From Aequorivita sublithincola DSM 14238 (lineage in GTDB: Bacteria > Bacteroidota > Bacteroidia > Flavobacteriales > Flavobacteriaceae): a stretch of 64,000 nt of DNA. This document shows, piece after piece, positions 45,186-53,230 of the stretch; the stretch's first letter is position 1, and the number at the start of each line of letters is the position of its first letter. Location: assembly GCF_000265385.1 (NCBI RefSeq), contig NC_018013.1:2941001-3005000 (forward strand), read 5' to 3'. The translations under genes were made by a program, and so were the position numbers. A model generated the notes under the pieces. That model did no database searches, had not been told where the DNA came from, and saw nothing but the letters and a program-made list of their open reading frames with translations.

Positions 45186-46280
45186 TTATACGTTAAAGCG
45201 GAAGTGCATCACATCGCCGTCTTTCACGATATATTCCTTCCCTTCTACTCCCATTTTTCCGGCTTCTTTTACTTTTGCTTCACTTCCGAAGGTTACGTAA
45301 TCTTCATATTTAATTACTTCTGCACGGATAAAACCTTTTTCAAAATCTGAATGAATTACGCCAGCAGCTTGTGGCGCTGTAGCTCCAACAGGAATAGTCC
45401 AGGCGCGAACTTCTTTCACACCAGCGGTAAAATAAGTTTGAAGATTTAATAATTTATATGCGCTTCTAATCAATTTTGCTGAACCTGCTTCATCAAGGCC
45501 CAAATCCTCTAAGAACATTTGGCGTTCATCAAAGGTTTCTAATTCTGTTATATCTGCTTCTGTTCCTACTGCTAAAACTAACACTTCAGCATTTTCTCCA
45601 GCAACGGCTGCTTTTACTTTTTCAACATAAGCGTTTCCAGTTACGGCAGATTCTTCATCTACGTTACAAACATACATTACAGGTTTATCTGTAATGAATT
45701 GAGCGTTCACGATAAATTCTTCTCTTTCGCTTTCCGATAAATCAATAGCACGAACTGAAATTCCAGCTTCTAAACCAGATTTTACTTTCAATAAAGCAGT
45801 CTCTTCCTTTTGAGCTTCTTTATTTCCGGTACGAGCTGCGCGTTTTACTTTTTCAAGTTTTTTATCAACCGTTTCAAGATCTTTCAATTGAAGTTCAATA
45901 TCAATGGTTTCCTTATCGCGAATTGGGTTTACGTTACCATCAACGTGAATAATGTTATCATTATCAAAACAACGAAGTACGTGCAGAATTGCGTCGGTTT
46001 CGCGGATGTTGCTCAAAAACTGATTTCCTAAACCTTCGCCTTTACTCGCTCCTTTTACCAAGCCAGCAATATCAACAATCTCAACGGTTGCAGGGAGTAC
46101 TCTTTCGGGATTTACCAATTCTTCCAATTTCAATAAACGTTGATCGGGTACGTTAACCACACCAATGTTTGGTTCAATAGTACAAAAAGGGAAGTTTGCA
46201 CTCTGCGCTTTTGCGTTGCTTAAACAATTAAAAAGAGTAGATTTCCCTACGTTTGGCAATCCTACGATACCTGCTTTCAT
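45186..46280 (-). CDS. ychF: Redox-regulated ATPase YchF (Obg family)
   Basis: This is a 364-residue P-loop protein. G1 is GLPNVGKSTLF at residues 6-16. The switch region is IVDIAGLVKGASKGEGLGN (about 68-86). The base-recognition motif is not the GTPase NKxD (YVCNVDEES), in line with ATP use. The coiled coil (about 125-200) and the TGS domain (FTAGVKEVRAWTIPVGATAP to the end) are complete. YchF binds ribosomes and modulates the oxidative stress response. The length is typical and the gene is monocistronic. Confidence 0.96.
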   Translation of the reverse strand: MKAGIVGLPNVGKSTLFNCLSNAKAQSANFPFCTIEPNIGVVNVPDQRLLKLEELVNPERVLPATVEIVDIAGLVKGASKGEGLGNQFLSNIRETDAILHVLRCFDNDNIIHVDGNVNPIRDKETIDIELQLKDLETVDKKLEKVKRAARTGNKEAQKEETALLKVKSGLEAGISVRAIDLSESEREEFIVNAQFITDKPVMYVCNVDEESAVTGNAYVEKVKAAVAGENAEVLVLAVGTEADITELETFDERQMFLEDLGLDEAGSAKLIRSAYKLLNLQTYFTAGVKEVRAWTIPVGATAPQAAGVIHSDFEKGFIRAEVIKYEDYVTFGSEAKVKEAGKMGVEGKEYIVKDGDVMHFRFNV

Positions 46281-46600
46281 ATTTACGAATTATAATCTTT
46301 GTGAAACACATAATGACTTAAGACATTAAGATATAAGACGTAGGACAAATTTCATTACAAAAGTTCGTTTCCATTTTAGTCTTATGTTCTAGGTCCTATC
46401 GTCCTACGTCCTATATTTTCTCATCTTCTTTTCTGATGATATTTTTAAAAGTTGCAAATATACGTCTTCAAATCCGACTTTCAATAGTTGGTTTAAAATG
46501 CTTTTCAGAAAAAGTTTAGGTTTTATTTCACTAATTTTTTTTAAAAAATTAACAACTATATCTCTATGTTTACATTTCAAACCTTAAATAACCTATAATT
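46281..46600. repeat. 320-base gap with inverted word repeat (TATAAGACGTAGGAC)
   Basis: TATAAGACGTAGGAC (46332-46346) pairs with GTCCTACGTCCTATA (46401-46415) at 14 of 15 bases across a 54-base spacer. Further AGGACCTA/GTCCTA words lie at 46390-46418. The remainder is AT-rich and should hold the promoters of ychF and of the secreted protein gene at 46601. I see no gene. Confidence 0.6.
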
Positions 46601-47074
46601 ATGAAAAAGTTAATGATGAGTCTTGCTGTTGCACTTGTAACAATCGCAGGAATTCAAGCCCAAGAAAACAAGACTATTAAAGAGGAATCTACTACAAAAC
46701 GTGTAATTACTAAAGAAGGTAGCGATGTAAAGGTAAAGGAAGTTAGAACAACCGATACCCAATCTGGTGCTGTAATAGTAAAAGACAACAATAAAACAAA
46801 CCAAGAGTTCAGCGAAATAAGTAAAAAAAACACGGACGAAAAAGTTTTGGTGAATGATGTGAATACAGATGCACAAAACGAAGCAATGATTGCTGAACAA
46901 AAAGCAAAACTACAGTCTCAGCTTGAAGCTTCTAAAAGAGAACAGGCTGAAATAGCAGCACAAAAGAAAATGCAATACGAACAAAAGCAAGCACAGATGC
47001 AAAAAGAACTTGCTGAAAGAAGAGCACAGTTAGAGTCTAGACCAAAAGGAATGTCTAAACTAAGAAAGGACTAA
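46601..47074 (+). CDS. Small secreted protein, Gln/Lys-rich coiled coil
   Basis: This is a 157-residue protein with a clear signal peptide (MKKLMMSLAVALVTIAGIQA, cut before QE). The mature N-terminal 70 residues are Thr/Lys/Asp-rich and contain KDNNKTNQEFS. The C-terminal half is a strongly helical, Gln-rich coiled coil (AEQKAKLQSQLEASKREQAE). The N-terminal half is related to that of the secreted protein at 48953-49492: a TTKxxxTKxGSDV-like stretch, then NKTNQ. No function is known. It is followed by a terminator and a convergent hydrolase gene. Confidence 0.75.
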   Translation: MKKLMMSLAVALVTIAGIQAQENKTIKEESTTKRVITKEGSDVKVKEVRTTDTQSGAVIVKDNNKTNQEFSEISKKNTDEKVLVNDVNTDAQNEAMIAEQKAKLQSQLEASKREQAEIAAQKKMQYEQKQAQMQKELAERRAQLESRPKGMSKLRKD

Positions 47075-47096
47075 ACTTTAAATAAAATAATCTATG

Positions 47097-47132
47097 AAAA
47101 TCCATTGATGGTCTATCCTCAATGGATTTTTT
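47097..47132. terminator. Terminator between secreted protein and hydrolase genes
   Basis: AAAATCCATTGA and TCAATGGATTTT form a 12-bp stem, followed by T residues on both strands. It serves two convergent genes. Confidence 0.82.
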
Positions 47133-47136
47133 GTTT

Positions 47137-47934
47137 TTATAATATTGAATCTAACGTACTTTTATAAAGTTTATAATTAACTAAATCATGATGATTTCCA
47201 TTGGGAAACGTTATAAAAGTAAGATTCCCTTTTGTCCTGATTTTTGAAAGCTTTTCGCTGTTTTTATAATTTACTACATTATCATTTGTGCCATGTAAAA
47301 TTAGGATAGGACAAGATACTTCCTTTAAATATTTATAGGTTGGGAAATGATATTTCAAAACCCAACTTACAGGATAGATTGGAAAACGCTCGCTCGCCAC
47401 TTCATCTAAACTATAAAAAGGCGCTTCAAGAATTAATTGTTTTGGATGGTTATTTGCTGCAACATAAGTTGCAAAAGTGGTTCCTAACGATCTACCATAG
47501 ACCACTATTTCATTTTCCGAATAATTTTTCTGAAGTAAATTATAAAATAACTGAGCATCATTATATAATGCTTTCTGGCTTAACGCTCCAGTACTTTTTC
47601 CATAGCCTCTAAAATCCATCACCAAAACGTCATAATCCATTTCAACAAATTTTTGGACTACGATTCCCCAGCGTGAGAGTTCGCCGGCATTTCCGTGGAA
47701 ATACAAAATAACTCCTTTTGGATTTTCAACTTTAAAATGTAGCGCATTCAACACTGCTCCATCTACGGTTTTTAGATTAATTTCTTCAAAATCTCCTGAA
47801 AATGAATAGCTATAATCCTGCGGCAGTGGTTCTGGCATAAAAATCATTTTCGTCTGCAAAAAATAGAGCGCAACGCCAATTAGAACGTACAATGAAACAA
47901 TTACAATTATAATTTTTTTTAATCTTCTATTCAT
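47137..47934 (-). CDS. Membrane-anchored alpha/beta hydrolase (second of a tandem pair)
   Basis: This is a 265-residue protein with an N-terminal membrane anchor (KIIIVIVSLYVLIGVALYFL). The alpha/beta hydrolase fold follows: YFHGNAGELSRWG (oxyanion loop), MDFRGYGKSTG, nucleophile Ser in YGRSLGTT, acid Asp in LHGTNDNVV and His in NGNHHDLV. It belongs to the BEM46/ABHD13-like group of serine hydrolases. The ATG overlaps the end of the hydrolase gene upstream by 4 bases. The two proteins share the layout and many segments (FRGYGKSTG versus YRGFGKSTG), so they arose by tandem duplication. The substrate is unknown. Confidence 0.87.
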   Translation of the reverse strand: MNRRLKKIIIVIVSLYVLIGVALYFLQTKMIFMPEPLPQDYSYSFSGDFEEINLKTVDGAVLNALHFKVENPKGVILYFHGNAGELSRWGIVVQKFVEMDYDVLVMDFRGYGKSTGALSQKALYNDAQLFYNLLQKNYSENEIVVYGRSLGTTFATYVAANNHPKQLILEAPFYSLDEVASERFPIYPVSWVLKYHFPTYKYLKEVSCPILILHGTNDNVVNYKNSEKLSKIRTKGNLTFITFPNGNHHDLVNYKLYKSTLDSIL

Positions 47935-48791
47935 CTTTTCGCTGAATGTTTTACGCCAATACTGGTTGTGGAAAAATCTATTTTCTTTTCTTTGGATTTG
48001 AGGATCTCCGTCAAAACCCTATGATAGGATTCAAAGTTATTCAAGTTTTTATGACCTCCTTCAATAATTGGGTGTAATCTTGTGAGTTTTGCATTTATCT
48101 GTGAAAGTTTTACACTACTGCTAAAAGGTATCAACTTGTCTTTTGTTCCGTGAATAATATGAATTGGGCATTTCACATATTTAATCCATTTGTAAGTTGG
48201 CATTGGATATTTTAGAATGATGGAAAGCGGCATAAATGGCATATAACGCCCCGTTACTTTGGTTAAGCTATAATAAGGAGCATCGAGAATTAGCATCTTT
48301 GGACTGTTCATTGAAGCCAATTTTGTTGCAAAGCCCGAGCCCATAGAACGTCCATAAATAATGATGTATTTTTCGTTAACCTTCTCGCGGATTTTGTTGT
48401 AGATAAATTGCAAGTCATGTTTTATTGCTTTTTGCGAACGCTTGCCCGTACTTTTTCCGAAGCCACGATAATCTACCATAATTACGTCGTAATTGTTTCT
48501 AGTAAAATCGACCGCAAATTTGCCCCAACCTTTTATGCTTTTGGAGTTTCCTTTCAAATAAAGCACAACGCCCAATGGTTTTTCAACACTAAAATGAAGT
48601 CCATTAATAATGGCCCCATCTCGTGTTTCAAGATTGTATTCTGAAACTTGCTGGTTTTCATAATAAAAGCTGAAATCTTTCGGAAGTTTTTCAGGTTTGA
48701 ATAAAAAGTAATCTTGTAGATAATAGAGTAGCACGCTAACAACAACGTAAGCCGCGAGAACAATTAGCGCGATGTATAGCCAAAGAGGCAT
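47931..48791 (-). CDS. Membrane-anchored alpha/beta hydrolase (first of a tandem pair)
   Basis: This is a 286-residue paralogue of the next gene. It has an N-terminal anchor (LYIALIVLAAYVVVSVLLYY), VLYLKGNSKSIKGW in place of the usual HGN oxyanion loop, VDYRGFGKSTG, the nucleophile in YGRSMGSG, the acid in IHGTKDKLI and His in EGGHKNL. The C-terminus carries an extra Lys/Ser-rich tail of about 20 residues. An HG-to-LKGN change near the oxyanion hole may alter specificity compared with its partner, which has FHGN. The two overlap by 4 bases and must be co-translated. The substrate is unknown. Confidence 0.87.
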   Translation of the reverse strand: MPLWLYIALIVLAAYVVVSVLLYYLQDYFLFKPEKLPKDFSFYYENQQVSEYNLETRDGAIINGLHFSVEKPLGVVLYLKGNSKSIKGWGKFAVDFTRNNYDVIMVDYRGFGKSTGKRSQKAIKHDLQFIYNKIREKVNEKYIIIYGRSMGSGFATKLASMNSPKMLILDAPYYSLTKVTGRYMPFMPLSIILKYPMPTYKWIKYVKCPIHIIHGTKDKLIPFSSSVKLSQINAKLTRLHPIIEGGHKNLNNFESYHRVLTEILKSKEKKIDFSTTSIGVKHSAKR

Positions 48792-48913
48792 AAATATCTT
48801 TTCAACTAAATTACAAAAAATTAATCTTGAAGCTCATCTATTTATCAAATCTAAGGCGGAATGTTTATGAAATGATTACCAGCTATTTAAGTATTTTTAA
48901 CATATTACATCTG

Positions 48914-48921
48914 TATTTTTG
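48914..48921 (+). promoter_or_regulatory. Candidate -7 box (TATTTTTG) for the secreted protein gene
   Basis: An exact TAnnTTTG match lies 31 bases ahead of the ATG at 48953. The -33 half is not evident. Confidence 0.4.
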
Positions 48922-48952
48922 TATTTAACAAACAAATAAAAATTCAACCATT

Positions 48953-49492
48953 ATGAAAAAGATATTAATGATTATGGCTCTTGCAGCGTTTACAACTTCA
49001 ACTGCATTTGCTCAGACAAACAAAAATAAAACCGAAGAAACGGTTACAACGAAAACCGCTGTAAAAAGTGAGTTAGGAACAGATGTTTCAACTAAAAATG
49101 TTACAATATCTAAAAAGCAAGAAATTGGCCTTGCTGATGAAGACGCCAATAAAACCAACCAGACGATTGTGATGCAACCGTCAAAAATTAATACGTCGGT
49201 AGATTATGGTTACGAAGGCAACCGCTTTAAGTTCATCAACCAAGAAGATAAGGATGGTTACAGAATGATGACGGTTAAGGATAATGCAACCCAAGAAGAG
49301 TATGCTATTATTAAACCTTCTTCACAAAACGGATACTATATAATGTCTCAAGATGGTAAATCTTCTTTCGGCTATTTTAATGCCGATGGCAACTTTGTTG
49401 TAGAGCGTTATGACGCCAAGTTGGATGCAGTTGTTTCTGATGTATATAAATTGGACATGAAACAAGATTCTATGAAAAAGAATAAAATGTAA
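48953..49492 (+). CDS. Small secreted protein with KTNQ N-terminal module
   Basis: This is a 179-residue protein with a signal peptide (MKKILMIMALAAFTTSTAFA, cut before QT). The first 60 mature residues (TTKTAVKSELGTDVSTKN, then DANKTNQTIVM) resemble those of the protein at 46601-47074. The C-terminal part is different: a compact beta-rich region (RFKFINQEDKDGYRMMTVKD, then SSFGYFNADGNFVVERYD) with a Lys/Met-rich tail. It has no cysteines and no known domain. It diverges from the hydrolase pair and ends in a strong terminator. The function is unknown. Confidence 0.75.
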   Translation: MKKILMIMALAAFTTSTAFAQTNKNKTEETVTTKTAVKSELGTDVSTKNVTISKKQEIGLADEDANKTNQTIVMQPSKINTSVDYGYEGNRFKFINQEDKDGYRMMTVKDNATQEEYAIIKPSSQNGYYIMSQDGKSSFGYFNADGNFVVERYDAKLDAVVSDVYKLDMKQDSMKKNKM

Positions 49493-49517
49493 TTTATTAA
49501 TTACCCCCACAATATAA

Positions 49518-49558
49518 ATCGCCCTTCACACTTTAAGTTTGAAGGGCGATTTTTTTTA
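49518..49558 (+). terminator. Intrinsic terminator
   Basis: ATCGCCCTTC and GAAGGGCGAT form a perfect 10-bp stem followed by a run of seven or more T. Confidence 0.9.
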
Positions 49559-49679
49559 TGACTTCTTAAAATATTTCCGATGATACCATGAATAACAAAA
49601 TGGAATGAAACTTATATATAATTCAAAATATTCATTAAATTAGCTGTAACTAACTGATTGTTAATTAAACCAAAAAAAC

Positions 49680-50450
49680 ATGAAAAAAATCTTTACTTTT
49701 ATTTTACTGCTTTTTATAACATTGACTGTTTTTTCACAGGATTGTAATATTGGCAATGAAACTACGAACCCTGATTTTACTGCTGGTAATTTTACAGAAA
49801 ATTATCTATTAGGTGTAAATTTTACACTTCCACAAGTAGGAGTTGTACACTCTTTAAACATAATTGGAAATGGAACTGGCGCCAATTTTCAAATGGCTCT
49901 TTATGACGATAATGGAGGAATTCCCAATAATTTGGTTACTTCTACTGGAATTGGGACAGTAGGCTCTGGCGTAATATCTTTACCGGTTTCCCCAGAACAA
50001 ATACCTGCTGGTGATTACTGGATTATGGCAATTTATGATGACAATGGTTCTAGTACTAATCAGAGTAATGTTGATCTTACTGCCACAACTAGCATAGTAT
50101 ATTATACTAGTTTGGTTTTTGGAAGCCCTATTCCTGCCAATGCTTCGAGTTTCGCAACATATGCCGGACAAGATTTTCTCTATTTTGCAGTAATTAGTTG
50201 TGGACCATTATCTGTTCCAAGTTTCGAAGAAAATAGTTTTTCCATTTCACCAAATCCCGCTTCAGAATATATCGTAGTAGCAAATTTAAAAGAAATTAGT
50301 AAGTTCGAAATCTATGATTTAACTGGTAAAAAATTAATCGAAAAAGAATTGAGTACATCAAATAACCAAATCGACATTAGCCGTCTTGCTAAGGGAACTT
50401 ATTTATTAAAATATGGTGCAAACTCAATATCTAAATTCGTGAAAAACTAA
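49680..50450 (+). CDS. T9SS type A sorting-domain secreted protein
   Basis: This is a 256-residue protein with a signal peptide (MKKIFTFILLLFITLTVFSQ). A beta-sandwich region of about 160 residues follows (LLGVNFTLPQVGVVHSLNII, then NFQMALYDDNGGIPNNLV), which resembles the jelly-roll units of adhesins. The C-terminal sorting domain runs from about residue 183: SFSISPNPASEYIVV, KFEIYDLTGKKL and IDISRLAKGTYLLKY. That tail is recognised by the type IX secretion system, so the mature protein is released or attached at the cell surface. No catalytic residues are visible, so a binding role is more likely. It is monocistronic. Confidence 0.88.
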   Translation: MKKIFTFILLLFITLTVFSQDCNIGNETTNPDFTAGNFTENYLLGVNFTLPQVGVVHSLNIIGNGTGANFQMALYDDNGGIPNNLVTSTGIGTVGSGVISLPVSPEQIPAGDYWIMAIYDDNGSSTNQSNVDLTATTSIVYYTSLVFGSPIPANASSFATYAGQDFLYFAVISCGPLSVPSFEENSFSISPNPASEYIVVANLKEISKFEIYDLTGKKLIEKELSTSNNQIDISRLAKGTYLLKYGANSISKFVKN

Positions 50451-50469
50451 AAATTTTTAAACTTATCAA

Positions 50470-50502
50470 AAAAAAGCAACCCGATTAAGGTTGCTTTTTT
50501 TT
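50470..50502. terminator. Bidirectional terminator between T9SS gene and ferredoxin gene
   Basis: AAAAAGCAACC-CGATTAA-GGTTGCTTTTT, with long A/T runs on both sides, serves convergent genes. Confidence 0.9.
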
Positions 50503-50521
50503 ATAAAATAAAATTAGGTGA

Positions 50522-50872
50522 TTACTTTTTGTGCATAAACGCCTGCTTGCCTAATAATTCTTCCTCCGTTTCTACATGATCCTCATCTGGAACGCAGCAG
50601 TCCACGGGACATACAGCAGCACATTGTGGCTCATCGTGAAAGCCTTTACATTCGGTACATTTATCTGCGACTATAAAATATATTTCGTCGCTAACGGGTT
50701 CTTGTGTTTCATTGGCATCTACTTCTTTTCCGTTTGGAAGTACTACTTTGCCGTCAAGGTCAGTTCCATCAGCATAACGCCAATCGTCCGCTCCTTCATA
50801 TATGGCGGTGTTGGGACACTCAGGCTCACAAGCACCGCAGTTTATACATTCGTCTGTTATTATAATTGCCAT
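50522..50872 (-). CDS. 4Fe-4S dicluster ferredoxin
   Basis: This is a 116-residue soluble electron carrier. Cluster-binding cysteines are in [15 protein letters not shown] (residues about 10-24) and [20 protein letters not shown] (about 72-91), with a longer spacing in the second motif as in YfhL/Alvin-type ferredoxins. An acidic 45-residue insert separates the two motifs. It diverges from the acyl-CoA reductase gene, whose promoter overlaps the first codons of this gene. The partner enzymes are unknown. Confidence 0.92.
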   Translation of the reverse strand: MAIIITDECINCGACEPECPNTAIYEGADDWRYADGTDLDGKVVLPNGKEVDANETQEPVSDEIYFIVADKCTECKGFHDEPQCAAVCPVDCCVPDEDHVETEEELLGKQAFMHKK

Positions 50873-50895
50873 GGGATATTCTTTTTCTAACTTTG
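50866..50895 (+). promoter_or_regulatory. Promoter of the acyl-CoA reductase / serC region
   Basis: TTG (50866-50868), exactly 19 bases, and TAACTTTG (50888-50895) match the Bacteroidota promoter form. The predicted start near 50902 lies 35 bases before the ATG at 50937. The -33 half lies within the ferredoxin start region. Confidence 0.65.
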
Positions 50896-50936
50896 TGCAA
50901 ATTTAATGCCTATTAAGGGCAACTCCAAACTTAAGT

Positions 50937-51965
50937 ATGCAAATAAAAGACAGAATTAACGCTTTTGTGAAATTAGGGAAATTCCTGAGGGAAATTAAAG
51001 TTGAAGATGAAATTGAAGATGAAATCGAAATGATTTTGAGAAAAGCTGAAGCCGAAAACGGTTGGTTTACACAGGAAAACATAAAATTCACTTTAAAAAG
51101 TTGGGGCGAAGCGCTTTCTAAAGAAAATCTTCAGCAATGGGTTTCTAATTATGATATTGAAGAAACTGAACCGAAACAAGTTGCAATCATAATGGCGGGA
51201 AACATTCCACTTGTTGGTTTTCACGATTTTCTTTCAGTTTTAATTACTGGAAATAAGGTGTTGGCAAAACTTTCTTCAAACGATAAAACGCTTCTTCCTT
51301 TTCTTGCTAAACAGTTAATTTCCATTGAACCCGAATTCAAAAATTATATTGAGCTTACTGAAGGAAGATTGAAAGATTTTGATGCAGTAATAGCCACAGG
51401 AAGCAACAATACAGCGCGCTATTTTGATTATTACTTCGGAAAATACCCAAATATAATCCGTAAAAACAGAAATTCCGTCGCAGTTTTAACAGGAAACGAA
51501 ACCAAAGAAGATTTAAAGAATCTAGCAGATGATATATTTACATATTTCGGTCTAGGTTGCCGCAATGTTTCAAAAATATACATTCCTGAAGATTATGATT
51601 TTGAGCCATTTTTTAAAGGAATGTTCAGTTGGAAAGAAATTATCCACAACCACAAATACATTAATAATTATGACTATAATAAAGCGGTTTATTTGATGGA
51701 CAGCTTCCCATTGCTGGACAATGAATTTATGTTGCTTAAAGAAGATTCTGGCTTCTCCTCTCCTATTTCAGTAGTTTTCTTCGAAAGATACACTTCAAAA
51801 TATGCTGTAAAAAAGATGTTGGAAGCTCAATCCGAAAACATTCAATGTTTGGTTACAAAAGCAGGTTTACCCAATGAAATTCCCTTCGGAAAAGCACAAA
51901 ATCCAGAATTGTGGGATTATGCCGATGGCGTGGACACGGTTGATTTCCTGTTGAAAATTCATTGA
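50937..51965 (+). CDS. LuxC-like acyl-CoA reductase
   Basis: This is a 342-residue protein of the LuxC/acyl-CoA reductase family, an aldehyde-dehydrogenase-fold enzyme. IIMAGNIPLVGFHDFLSVLI (about residues 83-102) and KLSSNDKTLLPFLAK are the family's nucleotide-binding region. FGLGCRNVSKIYIP (about 205-218) holds the catalytic cysteine. The family reduces acyl-CoA or acyl-enzyme to aldehyde with NADPH. The lux operon is absent and the physiological substrate in Flavobacteriaceae is unknown. serC follows 69 bases downstream in the same direction. Confidence 0.87.
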   Translation: MQIKDRINAFVKLGKFLREIKVEDEIEDEIEMILRKAEAENGWFTQENIKFTLKSWGEALSKENLQQWVSNYDIEETEPKQVAIIMAGNIPLVGFHDFLSVLITGNKVLAKLSSNDKTLLPFLAKQLISIEPEFKNYIELTEGRLKDFDAVIATGSNNTARYFDYYFGKYPNIIRKNRNSVAVLTGNETKEDLKNLADDIFTYFGLGCRNVSKIYIPEDYDFEPFFKGMFSWKEIIHNHKYINNYDYNKAVYLMDSFPLLDNEFMLLKEDSGFSSPISVVFFERYTSKYAVKKMLEAQSENIQCLVTKAGLPNEIPFGKAQNPELWDYADGVDTVDFLLKIH

Positions 51966-52034
51966 TAAAAAATCTATTATTACCATAATTTTACTAGCAT
52001 AATTCACATCTTTGCGCTATAAATTTTCATCAAT

Positions 52035-53102
52035 ATGAAAAAACATAATTTTAGTGCAGGACCCTGCATTTTGCCACAATCTGTATTGCAGAAATCTGCT
52101 GAAGCAGTTTTAAATTTCAACAATTCAAATCTTTCATTAATAGAAATTTCTCACAGAAGTAAAGATTTTGTGGAAGTCATGGATACCGCTCGAAGTCTCG
52201 CCCTGGAGCATTTAGGACTTCAAAATAAAGGGTATCAAGCACTTTTTCTTCAAGGAGGAGCAAGTTTTCAGTTTTTGATGGCTGCCTACAATCTATTAGA
52301 AAAAAAAGCAGCTTACTTAAACACCGGAACTTGGTCCAGCAACGCAATAAAAGAAGCTAAATTTTTAGGCGAAGTGGTTGAAGTAGCAACTTCAAAAAGT
52401 GATAATTTCAACTTTATTCCTAAAAATTACAATATCCCAAAAGATGCAGATTATTTTCACTGCACCAGTAACAATACGATATTCGGAACTCAAATTCAAA
52501 GTTTCCCAGAAACTGAAATTCCGATGGTGTGCGATATGAGTAGCGATATTTTTTCGCGTCAGCTAGACTTTTCAAAATTCAGTTTAATCTATGCCGGAGC
52601 TCAGAAAAACATGGGTCCAGCGGGAACAACTTTGGTTGTGATTAAAGAAGATATTCTTGGCAAAGTTACTCGTGCTATTCCTTCAATGCTCAATTATAAA
52701 GTACAAATTGACAAGGAAAGTATGTTTAACACGCCTGCCGTTTTCCCTGTATATGTTTCAATGTTGACGCTTCAATGGTTGAAGGATTTGGGCGGCATTT
52801 CAGCAATTGAAAAAGTAAACAATCAAAAAGCCGACCTTCTTTATAACGAAATAGACCGAAACCCTCTATTTGAAGGCTATGTTGCCAAAAAAGAGGACCG
52901 TTCAAAAATGAATGCTACCTTCAATTTAAGAAATGAAGAATTAAAAGCAACCTTTGACGATCATCTAAAACAAGCCGGAATCAACGGATTGAACGGTCAC
53001 CGAAGCGTTGGTGGCTATCGTGCCTCAATGTACAATGCCTTACCGCTGGAAAGCGTTCAAGTTTTAGTAGATGTGATGCAAGCGGTTGAAAAAGGAGCTT
53101 AA
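52035..53102 (+). CDS. serC: Phosphoserine aminotransferase
   Basis: This is a 355-residue PLP enzyme of class V. KHNFSAGPCILP at the start is the SerC signature. The PLP lysine lies in YAGAQKNMGPAGTTLV (about residues 190-205), and HRSVGGYRASMYNAL at the C-terminus binds the phosphate. It converts 3-phosphohydroxypyruvate and glutamate to phosphoserine, and also serves pyridoxal phosphate synthesis. It lies just upstream of serA in the same direction, though 128 bases and a palindromic repeat separate them. Confidence 0.96.
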   Translation: MKKHNFSAGPCILPQSVLQKSAEAVLNFNNSNLSLIEISHRSKDFVEVMDTARSLALEHLGLQNKGYQALFLQGGASFQFLMAAYNLLEKKAAYLNTGTWSSNAIKEAKFLGEVVEVATSKSDNFNFIPKNYNIPKDADYFHCTSNNTIFGTQIQSFPETEIPMVCDMSSDIFSRQLDFSKFSLIYAGAQKNMGPAGTTLVVIKEDILGKVTRAIPSMLNYKVQIDKESMFNTPAVFPVYVSMLTLQWLKDLGGISAIEKVNNQKADLLYNEIDRNPLFEGYVAKKEDRSKMNATFNLRNEELKATFDDHLKQAGINGLNGHRSVGGYRASMYNALPLESVQVLVDVMQAVEKGA

Positions 53103-53122
53103 AAATAGATAAGCTCCCCTGC

Positions 53123-53203
53123 CCCCTAAAGGGGAAATAAAACTGAATTAATAGAAACTCAAATATAAAATAATTTACCTGCGTTAAAAGTCCCCTTTAG
53201 GGG
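53123..53203. repeat. Paired CCCCTAAAGGGG elements between serC and serA
   Basis: CCCCTAAAGGGG (53123-53134) and CCCCTTTAGGGG (53192-53203) are reverse complements of each other and each is a near-palindrome. The flanks (GGGGAAAT and GGGGATTTAGGGGTAAAA) are also related. The layout could form two small hairpins or one large one in the serC-serA transcript. Confidence 0.65.
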
Positions 53204-53230
53204 ATTTAGGGGTAAAACATAACCAATTAA

